22,498 nt of DNA, taken from positions 1 through 22,498 of the forward strand of contig JBKBPR010000012.1 of the NCBI GenBank assembly GCA_046293135.1, in the 5' to 3' direction. The DNA is from UBA2638 sp046293135. GTDB taxonomy: Bacteria; Pseudomonadota; Alphaproteobacteria; Micavibrionales; Micavibrionaceae. The notes under the pieces are model-generated. The model had not been told where the DNA came from, made no database searches, and saw only the letters and a list, made by a program, of their open reading frames with translations. Positions 8,052-16,356 of the stretch are shown here, piece by piece (the first letter of the stretch is position 1; every line of letters begins with the position of its first letter). A program made the position numbers and the translations under genes.

Positions 8052-9086
8052 ATGACAATCATCGAGCTTTGGGAAACTTACGGTATCTGGACGGCAATGA
8101 CATTGCTGTATATCGGCCTTATTGTCAGCGGCGTGTTGCTGGCCGTGGCTTATTACACCTATGCCGAACGTAAGGTTCTGGGCGCGATGCAGCGCCGCCA
8201 AGGCCCGATGACCGTGGGGCCGTTCGGCCTTCTCCAGCCGATTGCCGACGGCATCAAACTGTTTTCCAAGGAAACGATTATCCCGTCACAGGCCAATAAG
8301 CCTGTTTTCATGATTGCGCCGATGCTGCTTTTCGCGCTGGCGCTGATGGCTTGGGCGGTTATCCCTTTTGACAAAGGCTGGGTGCTCGCCAATATCAATG
8401 TCGGGGTTTTGTACCTGTTTGCGATTTCCTCGATGATGGTTTACGGCGTGATTATGGCCGGATGGGCATCCAATTCCCGCTATGCCTTTTTGGGCGGGCT
8501 GCGCAGCGCCTCGCAAATGGTGTCCTACGAAGTGTCGATGGGCTTGATTATCGTTTGCGTTATTCTATGTGCGGGGTCGCTCAATTTGCAGGAAATCGTC
8601 GAGGCGCCGCGCCCCGTATGGATGCAGATTTTGCTCTTCCCGATGTTTATCGTGTTTCTGGTTTCGATTTTGGCCGAGTGTAACCGCGCCCCGTTCGACC
8701 TTCCCGAGGGCGAGTCGGAGATCACCGGCGGGTTCATGGTTGAATATTCGGCAATGACATTTGCGCTGTTCTTTTTAGGTGAATATTCGGCGATGATCCT
8801 GATGAGCGCTATGACCACAACCTTGTTTCTGGGTGGATGGCTGCCGCCGTTCAGCATGTGGCTGCCCGCTGCGATCACTGAGATTCTCGCGCTTGTCCCC
8901 GGTATTATCTGGTTCGGGCTGAAAACGGCTTTGATTATGTTTGTGTTTTTATGGGCGAGGGCTACACTGCCGCGATATCGCTATGACCAATTGATGCGGC
9001 TTGGCTGGAAGGTGTTCTTGCCGCTCACATTGTTCTGGGTCGTTCTGGTGGCGGGTATTTTGCTGACATTCGATGCGTTGCCTTAA
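8052..9086 (+). CDS. nuoH: NADH-quinone oxidoreductase subunit H
   Basis: NuoH is the membrane subunit that joins the two arms of complex I and forms much of the quinone cavity. The 344 residues fit the family. Early motifs include YAERKVLGAMQRRQGP and GPFGLLQPIADGIKLFSKE, both hallmarks of NuoH. Later come ECNRAPFDLPEGESEITGGF, the acidic loop linked to quinone-coupled proton transfer, and ARATLPRYRYDQLMRLGWK near the C-terminus. Multiple hydrophobic segments are evident. It starts 3 bases after the MazG-like gene. Downstream, instead of nuoI, comes an AT-rich extra gene after 17 bases. Confidence 0.98.
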   Translation: MTIIELWETYGIWTAMTLLYIGLIVSGVLLAVAYYTYAERKVLGAMQRRQGPMTVGPFGLLQPIADGIKLFSKETIIPSQANKPVFMIAPMLLFALALMAWAVIPFDKGWVLANINVGVLYLFAISSMMVYGVIMAGWASNSRYAFLGGLRSASQMVSYEVSMGLIIVCVILCAGSLNLQEIVEAPRPVWMQILLFPMFIVFLVSILAECNRAPFDLPEGESEITGGFMVEYSAMTFALFFLGEYSAMILMSAMTTTLFLGGWLPPFSMWLPAAITEILALVPGIIWFGLKTALIMFVFLWARATLPRYRYDQLMRLGWKVFLPLTLFWVVLVAGILLTFDALP

Positions 9087-9103
9087 ACAAAATAGAGAAT
9101 TCA

Positions 9104-9454
9104 ATGATAAAGTTTCTATTTGCAATAACTCTTTTTGCTTTTTCTAATTTTTCAGCACAGGCATATGAGCTTGGTGAAAAACTAGAGGACGGTATGATCT
9201 TTATTTATAGCGAACCTGTTGAGATATATGGCAACTTATGGATAGGTAAATCACTCCATCAATCTAAGGTCTATATTTCAGGACAAGGAAAAACAGTTAA
9301 TTTCGAAGGTATATTGGATTTGAATTGCGATAGTTTATCAAACTCTTCATGGACTGCAGCTTCAAATTTTTATAAACCAGTTTTTGAGGAAGACGATTTT
9401 AGCAAAATCGTTCCTTTTCAAGTTATGACAGGTGTTTTTAGAGAGTTTTGTTGA
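9104..9454 (+). CDS. AT-rich putative secreted protein inside the nuo operon
   Basis: I do not recognise this 116-residue protein. It begins with a typical Sec signal peptide: MIKFLF, a hydrophobic core, and AQA-YE as the likely cleavage site after residue 20. The mature part of about 96 residues is hydrophilic and probably rich in beta strands (IFIYSEPVEIYGNLWIGKSL, then KVYISGQGK). It has two cysteines, C75 and the last residue C116, which could form a disulfide in the periplasm. Three full 60-base lines within the gene contain 20-22 G/C each, about one third, against about half in the flanking nuo genes, and codon use differs accordingly. That suggests recent acquisition or weak selection. 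It sits 17 bases after nuoH and ends 2 bases before the nuoI ATG, so it is likely co-transcribed. Whether it is expressed is unknown. Confidence 0.7.
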   Translation: MIKFLFAITLFAFSNFSAQAYELGEKLEDGMIFIYSEPVEIYGNLWIGKSLHQSKVYISGQGKTVNFEGILDLNCDSLSNSSWTAASNFYKPVFEEDDFSKIVPFQVMTGVFREFC

Positions 9455-9456
9455 AA

Positions 9457-9939
9457 ATGAAAAATATCCAAAGTGCGTTTTTATTGACAGAGATTGTCAA
9501 AGGCTTCCTTTTGACGTTGAAATATATGTTCTTTATGCCGCGCGTTACGATCAACTACCCTTACGAAAAAGGCCCGATCTCGCCGAGATTCCGCGGGGAA
9601 CACGCGCTGCGCCGCTATCCGAATGGTGAGGAGCGCTGCATTGCCTGTAAATTATGCGAAGCCATTTGCCCCGCCTTGGCCATCACGATTGAGGCCGAGC
9701 CGCGTGAAGACGGATCACGCCGCACCACGCGTTACGATATTGATATGACCAAATGCATTTATTGCGGCCTGTGTGAGGAGGCTTGCCCCGTTGATGCGAT
9801 TGTTGAGGGGCCGAATTTTGAATTTGCCACGGAAACCCGTGAAGAGCTGTTTTACAATAAAGAAAAGCTGCTTTTGAACGGTGATCGCTGGGAGGCTCAA
9901 ATTGCCGCCAACCTCGCCAAGGATGCGCCATATCGTTAA
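9457..9939 (+). CDS. nuoI: NADH-quinone oxidoreductase subunit I (N6a/N6b clusters)
   Basis: NuoI is the ferredoxin-like subunit that carries clusters N6a and N6b toward N2 at the quinone site. From the ATG at 9457 it has 160 residues, close to the usual 162. The ligands are in two Cys-x2-Cys-x2-Cys-x3-Cys-Pro motifs: C61, C64, C67, C71 and C100, C103, C106, C110. The N-terminus is an amphipathic/hydrophobic helix that rests on the membrane arm. The C-terminal end (GDRWEAQIAANLAKDAPYR) is typical of alphaproteobacteria. A TTG at 9448 could add three residues, but it overlaps the preceding gene and has no ribosome site. The first dozen codons are AT-rich like the upstream gene, so the junction may be recent. 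Confidence 0.97.
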   Translation: MKNIQSAFLLTEIVKGFLLTLKYMFFMPRVTINYPYEKGPISPRFRGEHALRRYPNGEERCIACKLCEAICPALAITIEAEPREDGSRRTTRYDIDMTKCIYCGLCEEACPVDAIVEGPNFEFATETREELFYNKEKLLLNGDRWEAQIAANLAKDAPYR

Positions 9940-10142
9940 AGAATCAGCGAAAAATCTCGGGCGGTTCGGCAGATGCGTGGGCAGGGTATTTCGATGATTG
10001 AGGCCAGTGTTACCTTATCAACACGGAATATATTAGAAAATGAATAAACGCTCTTGCGTCCGCGGGGCGAACAGACTAAAAAACCATCAGACGATAATCA
10101 ATTTGCAATCCAATTCGCATAGGTCGCTCCGGTACTTTCACG
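9940..10142 (+). other. 203-bp spacer between nuoI and nuoJ, no gene seen
   Basis: No convincing gene, RNA or terminator is visible. It contains a short ORF of 17 codons at 9994-10047 and one of 36 codons at 10040-10150, neither with a ribosome site or recognisable product. The 10-mer cgatgattga occurs at 9992-10001 and again at 10141-10150, where it spans the nuoJ start. It lies within a longer imperfect match (GGTA-TTT--CGATGATTGA-GC). This could mark a small duplication or insertion ahead of nuoJ. Confidence 0.4.
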
Positions 10143-10751
10143 ATGATTGAAGCTTTGGCATTTTATCTTTTTGCTGGCATTTTATGCCTTGCCGCGCTGG
10201 CCGTGATTACGGCGCGCAATCCCGTGCATTCCGTTTTATTCCTGATCCTCGCCTTTTTCAATGCCGCCGGATTGTTTATCCTTCTGGGCGCGGAGTTTCT
10301 GGGGCTTATCCTCGTGATTGTCTATGTCGGTGCGGTGGCGGTCTTGTTCCTGTTTGTGGTGATGATGCTCGATATCAGCTTTGGCGACCTCCGCAAGGGC
10401 GCTATGCAATATGTTCCGTTGGGGCTTGTGATCGGCTTGGTTTTGCTTGCTGAGCTTGCGATTGTTTACGGCACGTGGCATTACGATTCAGTCTCTGCGA
10501 ATATCGCCGTGAGCACCCCTGCCCCTGATTCTGTGACCAATACCAAGGCTTTGGGGCTGGAGATTTATACAAATTATGTCTATCCATTCCAGATTGCGGG
10601 GCTGATTTTGTTTGTGGCTATGATCGGGGCGATTGTCCTCACACACCGCACAAGGCCGGGGGTTCGCCGCCAGATCGTGTCCGAGCAATATGCGCGTACG
10701 GTTGAGGAATCGATGGAAATTGTCAAAGTCACCCCCGGAACAGGAGCGTAA
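10143..10751 (+). CDS. nuoJ: NADH-quinone oxidoreductase subunit J
   Basis: NuoJ is a five-helix membrane subunit of complex I next to NuoK and NuoH. The 202-residue product has the family start (LAFYLFAGILCLAALAVI) followed by TARNPVHSVLFLILAFFNAA. The conserved helix GLILVIVYVGAVAVLFLFVV, which contains the pi-bulge involved in coupling, follows. The last hydrophobic segment is FQIAGLILFVAMIGAIVLTH. A basic/acidic C-terminal tail of about 35 residues is normal. It starts after the 203-bp spacer and has no clear ribosome site. nuoK begins 6 bases after its stop. Confidence 0.97.
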   Translation: MIEALAFYLFAGILCLAALAVITARNPVHSVLFLILAFFNAAGLFILLGAEFLGLILVIVYVGAVAVLFLFVVMMLDISFGDLRKGAMQYVPLGLVIGLVLLAELAIVYGTWHYDSVSANIAVSTPAPDSVTNTKALGLEIYTNYVYPFQIAGLILFVAMIGAIVLTHRTRPGVRRQIVSEQYARTVEESMEIVKVTPGTGA

Positions 10752-10757
10752 ACACAA

Positions 10758-11081
10758 ATGACGGATGCGCTTTTGATTATCGGTGTTCAGCATTATCTGA
10801 TCCTTGCGGCGATTTTGTTCACCATCGGGGTATTCGGGATATTCCTGAACCGCAAGAATGTGATCGTTATTTTGATGTCGATTGAATTGATGCTGTTGGC
10901 TGTGAATATCAACTTTGTGGCGTTCTCGGCCTTTTTGCATGATCTCACGGGGCAGATATTCACCATGTTTATTCTGACCGTTGCGGCGGCGGAAGCGGCC
11001 ATTGGCCTTGCTATTCTGGTTGTGTTCTTCCGCAATAAGGGCTCAATCGCCGTCGAAGATATTTCCGAGATGAAGGGGTAG
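10758..11081 (+). CDS. nuoK: NADH-quinone oxidoreductase subunit K
   Basis: NuoK is the small three-helix subunit homologous to MrpC of cation antiporters. Its 107 residues fit, with about five extra N-terminal residues relative to many homologs. The two key membrane glutamates of the proton channel are present: E43 in MSIELMLLAVN and E79 in AAAEAAIGLAI. FGIFLNRKNVIVILMS and the ending FRNKGSIAVEDI are near-invariant in alphaproteobacteria. AGGAG at 10742-10746, inside the end of nuoJ, is a plausible if distant ribosome site. Confidence 0.98.
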   Translation: MTDALLIIGVQHYLILAAILFTIGVFGIFLNRKNVIVILMSIELMLLAVNINFVAFSAFLHDLTGQIFTMFILTVAAAEAAIGLAILVVFFRNKGSIAVEDISEMKG

Positions 11082-11093
11082 GGGCACAACGCT

Positions 11094-13196
11094 ATGGAAT
11101 TGCTCGCAGTTTTCTTACCCCTGATCGCGTTTTTGATCGCCGGATTATTCGGCAAGCAAATCGGTGATCGCGGCTGTCAGGTTGTTACTTGCGCGGCGGT
11201 GATTATTGCGGCGATTGTTTCTTGCCTGCTCTTTAAGGAAATTGCTTTCGGCACAACCGCGCCTTACACCACGATTTTGAGTGAATGGGTGTCCAGTGAC
11301 AGCTTTAAGGTCAACTGGGCGATTCGCGTCGATACGCTTTCGGTTGTGATGATGTGCGTTATCAATATCGTATCGGCCTGCGTTCATGTTTATTCCGTCG
11401 GCTATATGAGCCATGACGAGGCCAAAGGCCGCTTTATGGCCTATTTAAGCCTGTTTACCTTCGCGATGTTGATGCTGGTAACCTCCGATAACCTGCTGCA
11501 GCTTTTCTTCGGCTGGGAAGGGGTGGGTTTGGCGTCTTATCTGCTGATTGGCTTCTGGAACGAGAAGAATAGCGCCAACGCCGCCGCGATCAAGGCTTTC
11601 ATTGTGAACCGTGTTGGCGATATCGGTCTGGCCTTGGGGATTTTTGCGATTTTTGTTCTGTTCGGAACAATCACATTTGATGAGATTTTCGCTCAAACCG
11701 AAGAGATGAAAGATGCGACCTTTAGCTTTGTCGGCTTTGAACTGCATGGCCTGACAGTGGCGTGTCTGCTGCTGTTTATGGGCGCGGTCGGAAAATCGGC
11801 GCAGCTCGGCCTGCACACATGGCTGCCCGATGCGATGGAGGGGCCGACCCCTGTATCCGCGCTTATTCACGCCGCAACGATGGTAACGGCGGGCGTATTC
11901 CTGATTTCCCGCATGTCGCCCGTATTTGAATATGCGCCGACGGCCTTGATGGTTGTGTGTATTTTTGGTGCGCTGACGGCTCTTGTCGCCGCAACGATCG
12001 GCTTGACGCAGTTTGATATCAAGCGCGTTATTGCCTATTCCACAATGTCGCAGCTGGGCTATATGTTCTTTGCGCTCGGCGTGTCGGCTTATGGCGCGGC
12101 GATGTTCCACCTGATGACCCATGCGTTTTTCAAGGCGCTGCTATTCTTGGGGGCTGGCTCGGTTATTCATGCGATGTCCGATGAGCAGGATATGCGCAAG
12201 ATGGGCGGAATTTATAAGAAGATTCCAACGACCTATACGCTGATGTGGATTGGTTCACTGGCGCTGGCGGGGATCGGTATTCCAAGCGTTTTCGGATTAG
12301 CGGGATTTTATTCGAAAGATATCGTGCTCGAAGCGGCATGGGCGGATCACACATGGTTCGGGCATTTCGCCTATTGGGCGGGGATCAGCGCCGCAATCAT
12401 GACCGCGTTTTACTCAGGCCGCTTGATTTTCATGACGTTCCACGGCATGCCCAGAGCCAGCGAAGAGGTTATGAGCCATATTCATGAATCCCCGCGCGTT
12501 ATGTTGATGCCGCTTTATATCTTGGCAATCGGGGCGATTTTCTCCGGCTATGTGTTCTTTAATGCCTTTGTCGGCTCGGAGCATCATCACAAGCATGAAA
12601 CCCATCAGGCGCATCAAGCAGATCACGCTGCTGAGGATAACACCACCGATCACGCGCACAGCGACTCATCATCCTCGGACGACGAAAGCGGCGAGCATAG
12701 CGCCGAAGCTGCCGCCACCTTCCCAAGCCATAAGGAAGCGTTCTGGCAGAACTCGCTCTTTGTGCTACCTGAAAATGATACGGTCGAGGCGGGGCATTTC
12801 GTTGAAAAATGGGTGAAGCTATTGCCGCTTGGGGCAGGGCTTTTGGGGCTATTTTTATCTTATGTATTTTATATCCTGCGCCCCGAATGGCCGGCCAAAA
12901 CCGCGCGCATATTCTCTGCGCTGCACCGATTGTTCTTCAATAAATGGTATTTTGATGAGATTTATCACGCGCTTTTCGTGAAGCCGAGCTTGGCACTGGG
13001 GCGGATATTCTGGATCGGCGGAGATAAGAACATCATTGACCGTTTTGGCCCCGATGGCAGCGCGCTGGCCTCGCTCAAGAGCGCGCGATTGTTCAGCCGT
13101 TTCCAAAGCGGCTATGTCTTCCAATATGCCTTTGTCATGATGATCGCGGTGATTGCCCTGACAAGCTGGTTTATTTTCAGAGCACAAACAGGATAA
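11094..13196 (+). CDS. nuoL: NADH-quinone oxidoreductase subunit L with His-rich loop
   Basis: NuoL is the distal antiporter-like proton-pumping subunit of complex I. The 700 residues include the usual N-terminal helices, the TM5 region FFGWEGVGLASYLLIGFW, and the broken-helix core GLHTWLPDAMEGPTPVSALI followed by HAATMVTAGVFL. ALTALVAATIGLTQFDIKRV and IAYSTMSQLGYMFFALGVSA come next. The last part, about 610-700, contains the lateral-helix and terminal-TM region (FNKWYFDEIYHALFVKP). Unusual is an insertion at about residues 496-545 with nine histidines between H497 and H522, then Asp/Ser/Glu-rich sequence. It lies between two hydrophobic segments, in a loop that is often longer and variable in this family. 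The gene follows nuoK by 12 bases. Confidence 0.97.
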   Translation: MELLAVFLPLIAFLIAGLFGKQIGDRGCQVVTCAAVIIAAIVSCLLFKEIAFGTTAPYTTILSEWVSSDSFKVNWAIRVDTLSVVMMCVINIVSACVHVYSVGYMSHDEAKGRFMAYLSLFTFAMLMLVTSDNLLQLFFGWEGVGLASYLLIGFWNEKNSANAAAIKAFIVNRVGDIGLALGIFAIFVLFGTITFDEIFAQTEEMKDATFSFVGFELHGLTVACLLLFMGAVGKSAQLGLHTWLPDAMEGPTPVSALIHAATMVTAGVFLISRMSPVFEYAPTALMVVCIFGALTALVAATIGLTQFDIKRVIAYSTMSQLGYMFFALGVSAYGAAMFHLMTHAFFKALLFLGAGSVIHAMSDEQDMRKMGGIYKKIPTTYTLMWIGSLALAGIGIPSVFGLAGFYSKDIVLEAAWADHTWFGHFAYWAGISAAIMTAFYSGRLIFMTFHGMPRASEEVMSHIHESPRVMLMPLYILAIGAIFSGYVFFNAFVGSEHHHKHETHQAHQADHAAEDNTTDHAHSDSSSSDDESGEHSAEAAATFPSHKEAFWQNSLFVLPENDTVEAGHFVEKWVKLLPLGAGLLGLFLSYVFYILRPEWPAKTARIFSALHRLFFNKWYFDEIYHALFVKPSLALGRIFWIGGDKNIIDRFGPDGSALASLKSARLFSRFQSGYVFQYAFVMMIAVIALTSWFIFRAQTG

Positions 13197-13212
13197 AGCG
13201 GACGATTGAGAT

Positions 13213-14889
13213 ATGGTTGAATTTCCCCTGTTATCCATTATGACCTTTTTGCCCGTAATCGGCGCGTTGCTGATTATTTTCGGCATTAAGGGCGCGCCTG
13301 AAGATGTGCAAAACAACGCCAAGCATATGGCGCTTTTCACCTCACTGTTTACCCTGGCCTTTGCGCTGTTCATGTATATGCGTTTTGAGCCTTCGGTTGC
13401 CGATTTCCAGTTCGTTGAGCAGAGCAACTGGTTCCGCGCATTCGGCATTCAATATTATATGGGTGTGGACGGTATTTCGGTGCTGTTCGTACTGCTTTCG
13501 GCCTTTCTGACACCGATTTGTATTCTCGCCAGTTGGAATTCGGTCAAAAAGCGCACACGCGAATATATGGCGGCGTTCCTCATACTCGAAAGCCTGATGA
13601 TCGGTACGTTCTGTGCGCTCGATATGGTGCTGTTTTATGTGTTCTTCGAAGCCGTTCTGATCCCGATGTTTATCATTATCGGCGTTTGGGGCGGGGTGCG
13701 CCGCGTGTACTCGGCCTATAAGTTTTTCCTTTATACACTGCTGGGATCGGTGCTTATGCTTGTTGCGGTGCTGGCGATTTTCTTGCAATCCGGCTCCAGC
13801 AGCATCCCGCATCTGATCGAAAACCCGATGACGGGCAATATTCAATATTGGCTGTGGCTGGCCTTCTTCGCCAGCTTTGCCGTCAAAATGCCGATGTGGC
13901 CTGTACATACATGGTTGCCCGATGCACACGTGGAAGCGCCGACAGCGGGTTCGGTGATATTGGCAGGGGTATTGCTGAAAATGGGCGGGTACGGGTTCTT
14001 GCGCTTTTCAATGCCGATGCTGCCCGAAGCCACCGAATTTTTCACGCCGCTTGTGTTCTGGCTCAGTATCATTGCGATTGTCTACACCTCGCTCGTGGCG
14101 CTGGTGCAAGAGGACATGAAAAAGCTGATTGCCTATTCCTCCGTCGCGCATATGGGATTTGTAACGCTCGGCTTGTTCACGCTCACCCATCAGGGGGTTG
14201 AGGGCGCGATCTTCCAGATGCTCAGCCACGGCTTGATCTCGGCTGCTCTATTTTTATGCGTTGGCGTTGTCTATGACCGTTTGCATACCCGCGAGATTAA
14301 CCGTTATGGCGGGATCGTCAAAAATATGCCGCGCTATGCCACGGTGTTCATGATTTTTATGCTCGGCTCTGTCGGTTTGCCGGGGACAAGCGGGTTTGTC
14401 GGGGAGTTTCTGGTTCTGCTCGGCACGTTCAAGGTCAATACGTTGATGGCTATTTTGGCGGCAACGGGGATGGTACTTGGCGCTGCTTATATGCTGGTTT
14501 TGTATCGCCGCGTTGTGTTCGGGGCACAGACCAACGAGGATTCCGCAAAGATGCTCGATATGAATCCGCTTGAATCATTTATCCTCATCCCGCTGGCTTT
14601 GCTGGTGATCTGGCTGGGTGTGTTCCCATCGGCGATTACCAATATAACATCCCCCGCCGTGGCGAGATTTGTCGTGCAATATGAGCAATCATTAGAGCAC
14701 GCCAAGGCCGAGCGCCAAGCGCGGGAGGAGGAATTAAAAGCGGAGCTTGCGGAACGTGAGAGTGAAATTGCGGCGAGCGAGCCTGCGCCTGCTGCTGCTA
14801 CACCAGCGCCCCAAACTGAGCCACAATCTGAACCACAAAGTGACACTGATAACAGCGTGCCCCCAAATTCAGGAGACCCCCAGCAATGA
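13213..14889 (+). CDS. nuoM: NADH-quinone oxidoreductase subunit M with C-terminal extension
   Basis: NuoM is the second antiporter-like subunit of the membrane arm. Key family segments are WFRAFGIQYYMGVDGISVLF, FYVFFEAVLIPMFIIIGVWG with the channel glutamate, HTWLPDAHVEAPTAGSVIL followed by AGVLLKMGGYGFLRF, and LVQEDMKKLIAYSSVAHMGF. At 558 residues it is about 50-60 longer than usual. The extra part begins after the last helix: residues 491-524 are highly charged (EQSLEHAKAERQAREEELKA) and likely coiled coil. Residues 525-558 are rich in Ala, Pro, Gln, Ser and Asp, with TEPQSEPQS repeats. The stop overlaps the nuoN start (ATGA). AGGAG at 14871-14875, inside this extension, probably serves nuoN. 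Confidence 0.97.
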   Translation: MVEFPLLSIMTFLPVIGALLIIFGIKGAPEDVQNNAKHMALFTSLFTLAFALFMYMRFEPSVADFQFVEQSNWFRAFGIQYYMGVDGISVLFVLLSAFLTPICILASWNSVKKRTREYMAAFLILESLMIGTFCALDMVLFYVFFEAVLIPMFIIIGVWGGVRRVYSAYKFFLYTLLGSVLMLVAVLAIFLQSGSSSIPHLIENPMTGNIQYWLWLAFFASFAVKMPMWPVHTWLPDAHVEAPTAGSVILAGVLLKMGGYGFLRFSMPMLPEATEFFTPLVFWLSIIAIVYTSLVALVQEDMKKLIAYSSVAHMGFVTLGLFTLTHQGVEGAIFQMLSHGLISAALFLCVGVVYDRLHTREINRYGGIVKNMPRYATVFMIFMLGSVGLPGTSGFVGEFLVLLGTFKVNTLMAILAATGMVLGAAYMLVLYRRVVFGAQTNEDSAKMLDMNPLESFILIPLALLVIWLGVFPSAITNITSPAVARFVVQYEQSLEHAKAERQAREEELKAELAERESEIAASEPAPAAATPAPQTEPQSEPQSDTDNSVPPNSGDPQQ

Positions 14890-16346
14890 CGGATTTTAAC
14901 CTGATACCCATTCTGCCGGAGCTGTTCATGGCCATTATGGCGATGGGATTGCTGTTGGTCGGTGTGAGTGGCGGTAACAGAACCACCAATGTTATTTGCT
15001 GGGCCTCAATCTTTGGTTTGGTGATTACGATTTTCCTGCTCTTCGGCGTGGGTTGGGAGCGTGAGATTGTTCTCAACGGGATGTTCGTCAATGACCAATT
15101 TGCGGGCTTCACAAAGCTGATTATTCTTTTGGGCTTGATCGGTGCGCTGACGCTTTCCGTGCAATATCTCCAGCAGGAGCAAATGGCAAGGTTTGAGTTT
15201 CCGATCCTTGTCTTATTGGCGGGGTTGGGGATGATGCTGATGGTATCATCTCATAATCTTCTGGGGCTGTATATGGCGCTAGAGCTGCAATCCTTAAGCC
15301 TTTATATCCTTGCCGCTTTCCGCCGCAATTCGCAAAAATCGGCCGAGGCGGGGACGAAATATTTCATCCTTGGGGCGCTCTCCTCCGGTATGATCTTATT
15401 CGGGATTTCCCTGATCTACGGCTTTACAGGCTCGATTGATTATAGCGTGATCGGTAAATTTCTTGCCGCCGATAAAGAGATGCTCAATCTTGGTGTGCTG
15501 TTCGGATTAGTGTTTTTGCTCTCGGGTCTGGCGTTCAAGATTTCCGCCGCGCCGTTCCATATGTGGACGCCCGATGTTTATCAGGGCGCGCCGACCCATG
15601 TGACGGCATTATTTGCGCTCGTTCCGAAAATCGCGGCCTTCGCGGTGCTTATTCGTTTGCTGTTCGAACCATTCTCAAGCATGGCGGGGGATTGGACGCA
15701 GATCCTCATATTCCTTTCTGTCGCTTCGATGGCTGTTGGTGCATTCGCGGCGTTGGTTCAGGAAAATATCAAGCGCCTGATCGCCTATAGCTCGATCAGC
15801 AATATGGGCTTTGCCCTAATCGGCGTTTGTGCGGCTAGTAAGCTCGGCGTGTCCTCGGTCATTTTATATCTGTTTATCTATATGTTTATGACGGCTGGTG
15901 TTTTCGCCGTCATTCTATGCCTGCGCCGCGGGAACATCGCGCTTGAGAATATCTCCGATATGAGCGGGCTGTCACAAACCAATCCGACTCTGGCCTATGT
16001 TATGGCGATATTGATGTTCTCGATGAGCGGTATACCACCGCTGGCCGGGTTCTTCGGGAAATTTTTCGTGCTGCAAGCCGCGGTGGAGGCGGATCTTTAT
16101 CTGCTGGCGATTTTCGGGGTTCTGACCTCGGTTGTTGCGGCGTATTACTATCTGCGGATTATCAAGGTTATGTTCTTTGATGATCCGATTGATACGGTTG
16201 ACCGCACCATTTCATTCGAGCGCCGCGCCCTGATGCTTATTTGCATTGTGTTTATTCTCGGCTTTGCGGTGAAGCCGAATTTGCTTGTCAGCAATGCGCA
16301 AAGCGCTTCTCAGTCGCTATTCCCGATTATCGTCACTGAACAATAA
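14886..16346 (+). CDS. nuoN: NADH-quinone oxidoreductase subunit N
   Basis: NuoN is the third antiporter-like subunit, nearest to NuoK, and is the last gene of the nuo operon. The 486 residues are of normal length. Typical segments are LLGLYMALELQSLSLYILAA (channel glutamate in ALELQ), FKISAAPFHMWTPDVYQGAP with THVTALFA, and LVQENIKRLIAYSSISNMGF. MFSMSGIPPLAGFFGKFFVL comes in the C-terminal third. Translation is coupled to nuoM by the 4-base overlap. birA follows after 10 bases, as in many alphaproteobacteria. Confidence 0.98.
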   Translation: MTDFNLIPILPELFMAIMAMGLLLVGVSGGNRTTNVICWASIFGLVITIFLLFGVGWEREIVLNGMFVNDQFAGFTKLIILLGLIGALTLSVQYLQQEQMARFEFPILVLLAGLGMMLMVSSHNLLGLYMALELQSLSLYILAAFRRNSQKSAEAGTKYFILGALSSGMILFGISLIYGFTGSIDYSVIGKFLAADKEMLNLGVLFGLVFLLSGLAFKISAAPFHMWTPDVYQGAPTHVTALFALVPKIAAFAVLIRLLFEPFSSMAGDWTQILIFLSVASMAVGAFAALVQENIKRLIAYSSISNMGFALIGVCAASKLGVSSVILYLFIYMFMTAGVFAVILCLRRGNIALENISDMSGLSQTNPTLAYVMAILMFSMSGIPPLAGFFGKFFVLQAAVEADLYLLAIFGVLTSVVAAYYYLRIIKVMFFDDPIDTVDRTISFERRALMLICIVFILGFAVKPNLLVSNAQSASQSLFPIIVTEQ

Positions 16347-16356
16347 GGCCAGATAT

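Noticed and set aside
9448..9456. TTG start for nuoI
   Set aside because: It overlaps the previous gene and adds only three residues; the ATG at 9457 gives the normal length.
10040..10150. 36-codon ORF in the nuoI-nuoJ spacer
   Set aside because: It has no ribosome site, no recognisable product, and runs into the nuoJ start in another frame.
11445..12122. 225-codon minus-strand ORF opposite nuoL
   Set aside because: It is antisense to invariant NuoL core sequence; its product is His/Arg/Gln-rich, as expected of shadow frames of membrane protein genes.
16285..16356. Upstream start for birA within nuoN
   Set aside because: It lacks a ribosome site and adds 24 residues not typical of biotin ligases; the ATG at 16357 has AAGG eight bases upstream.
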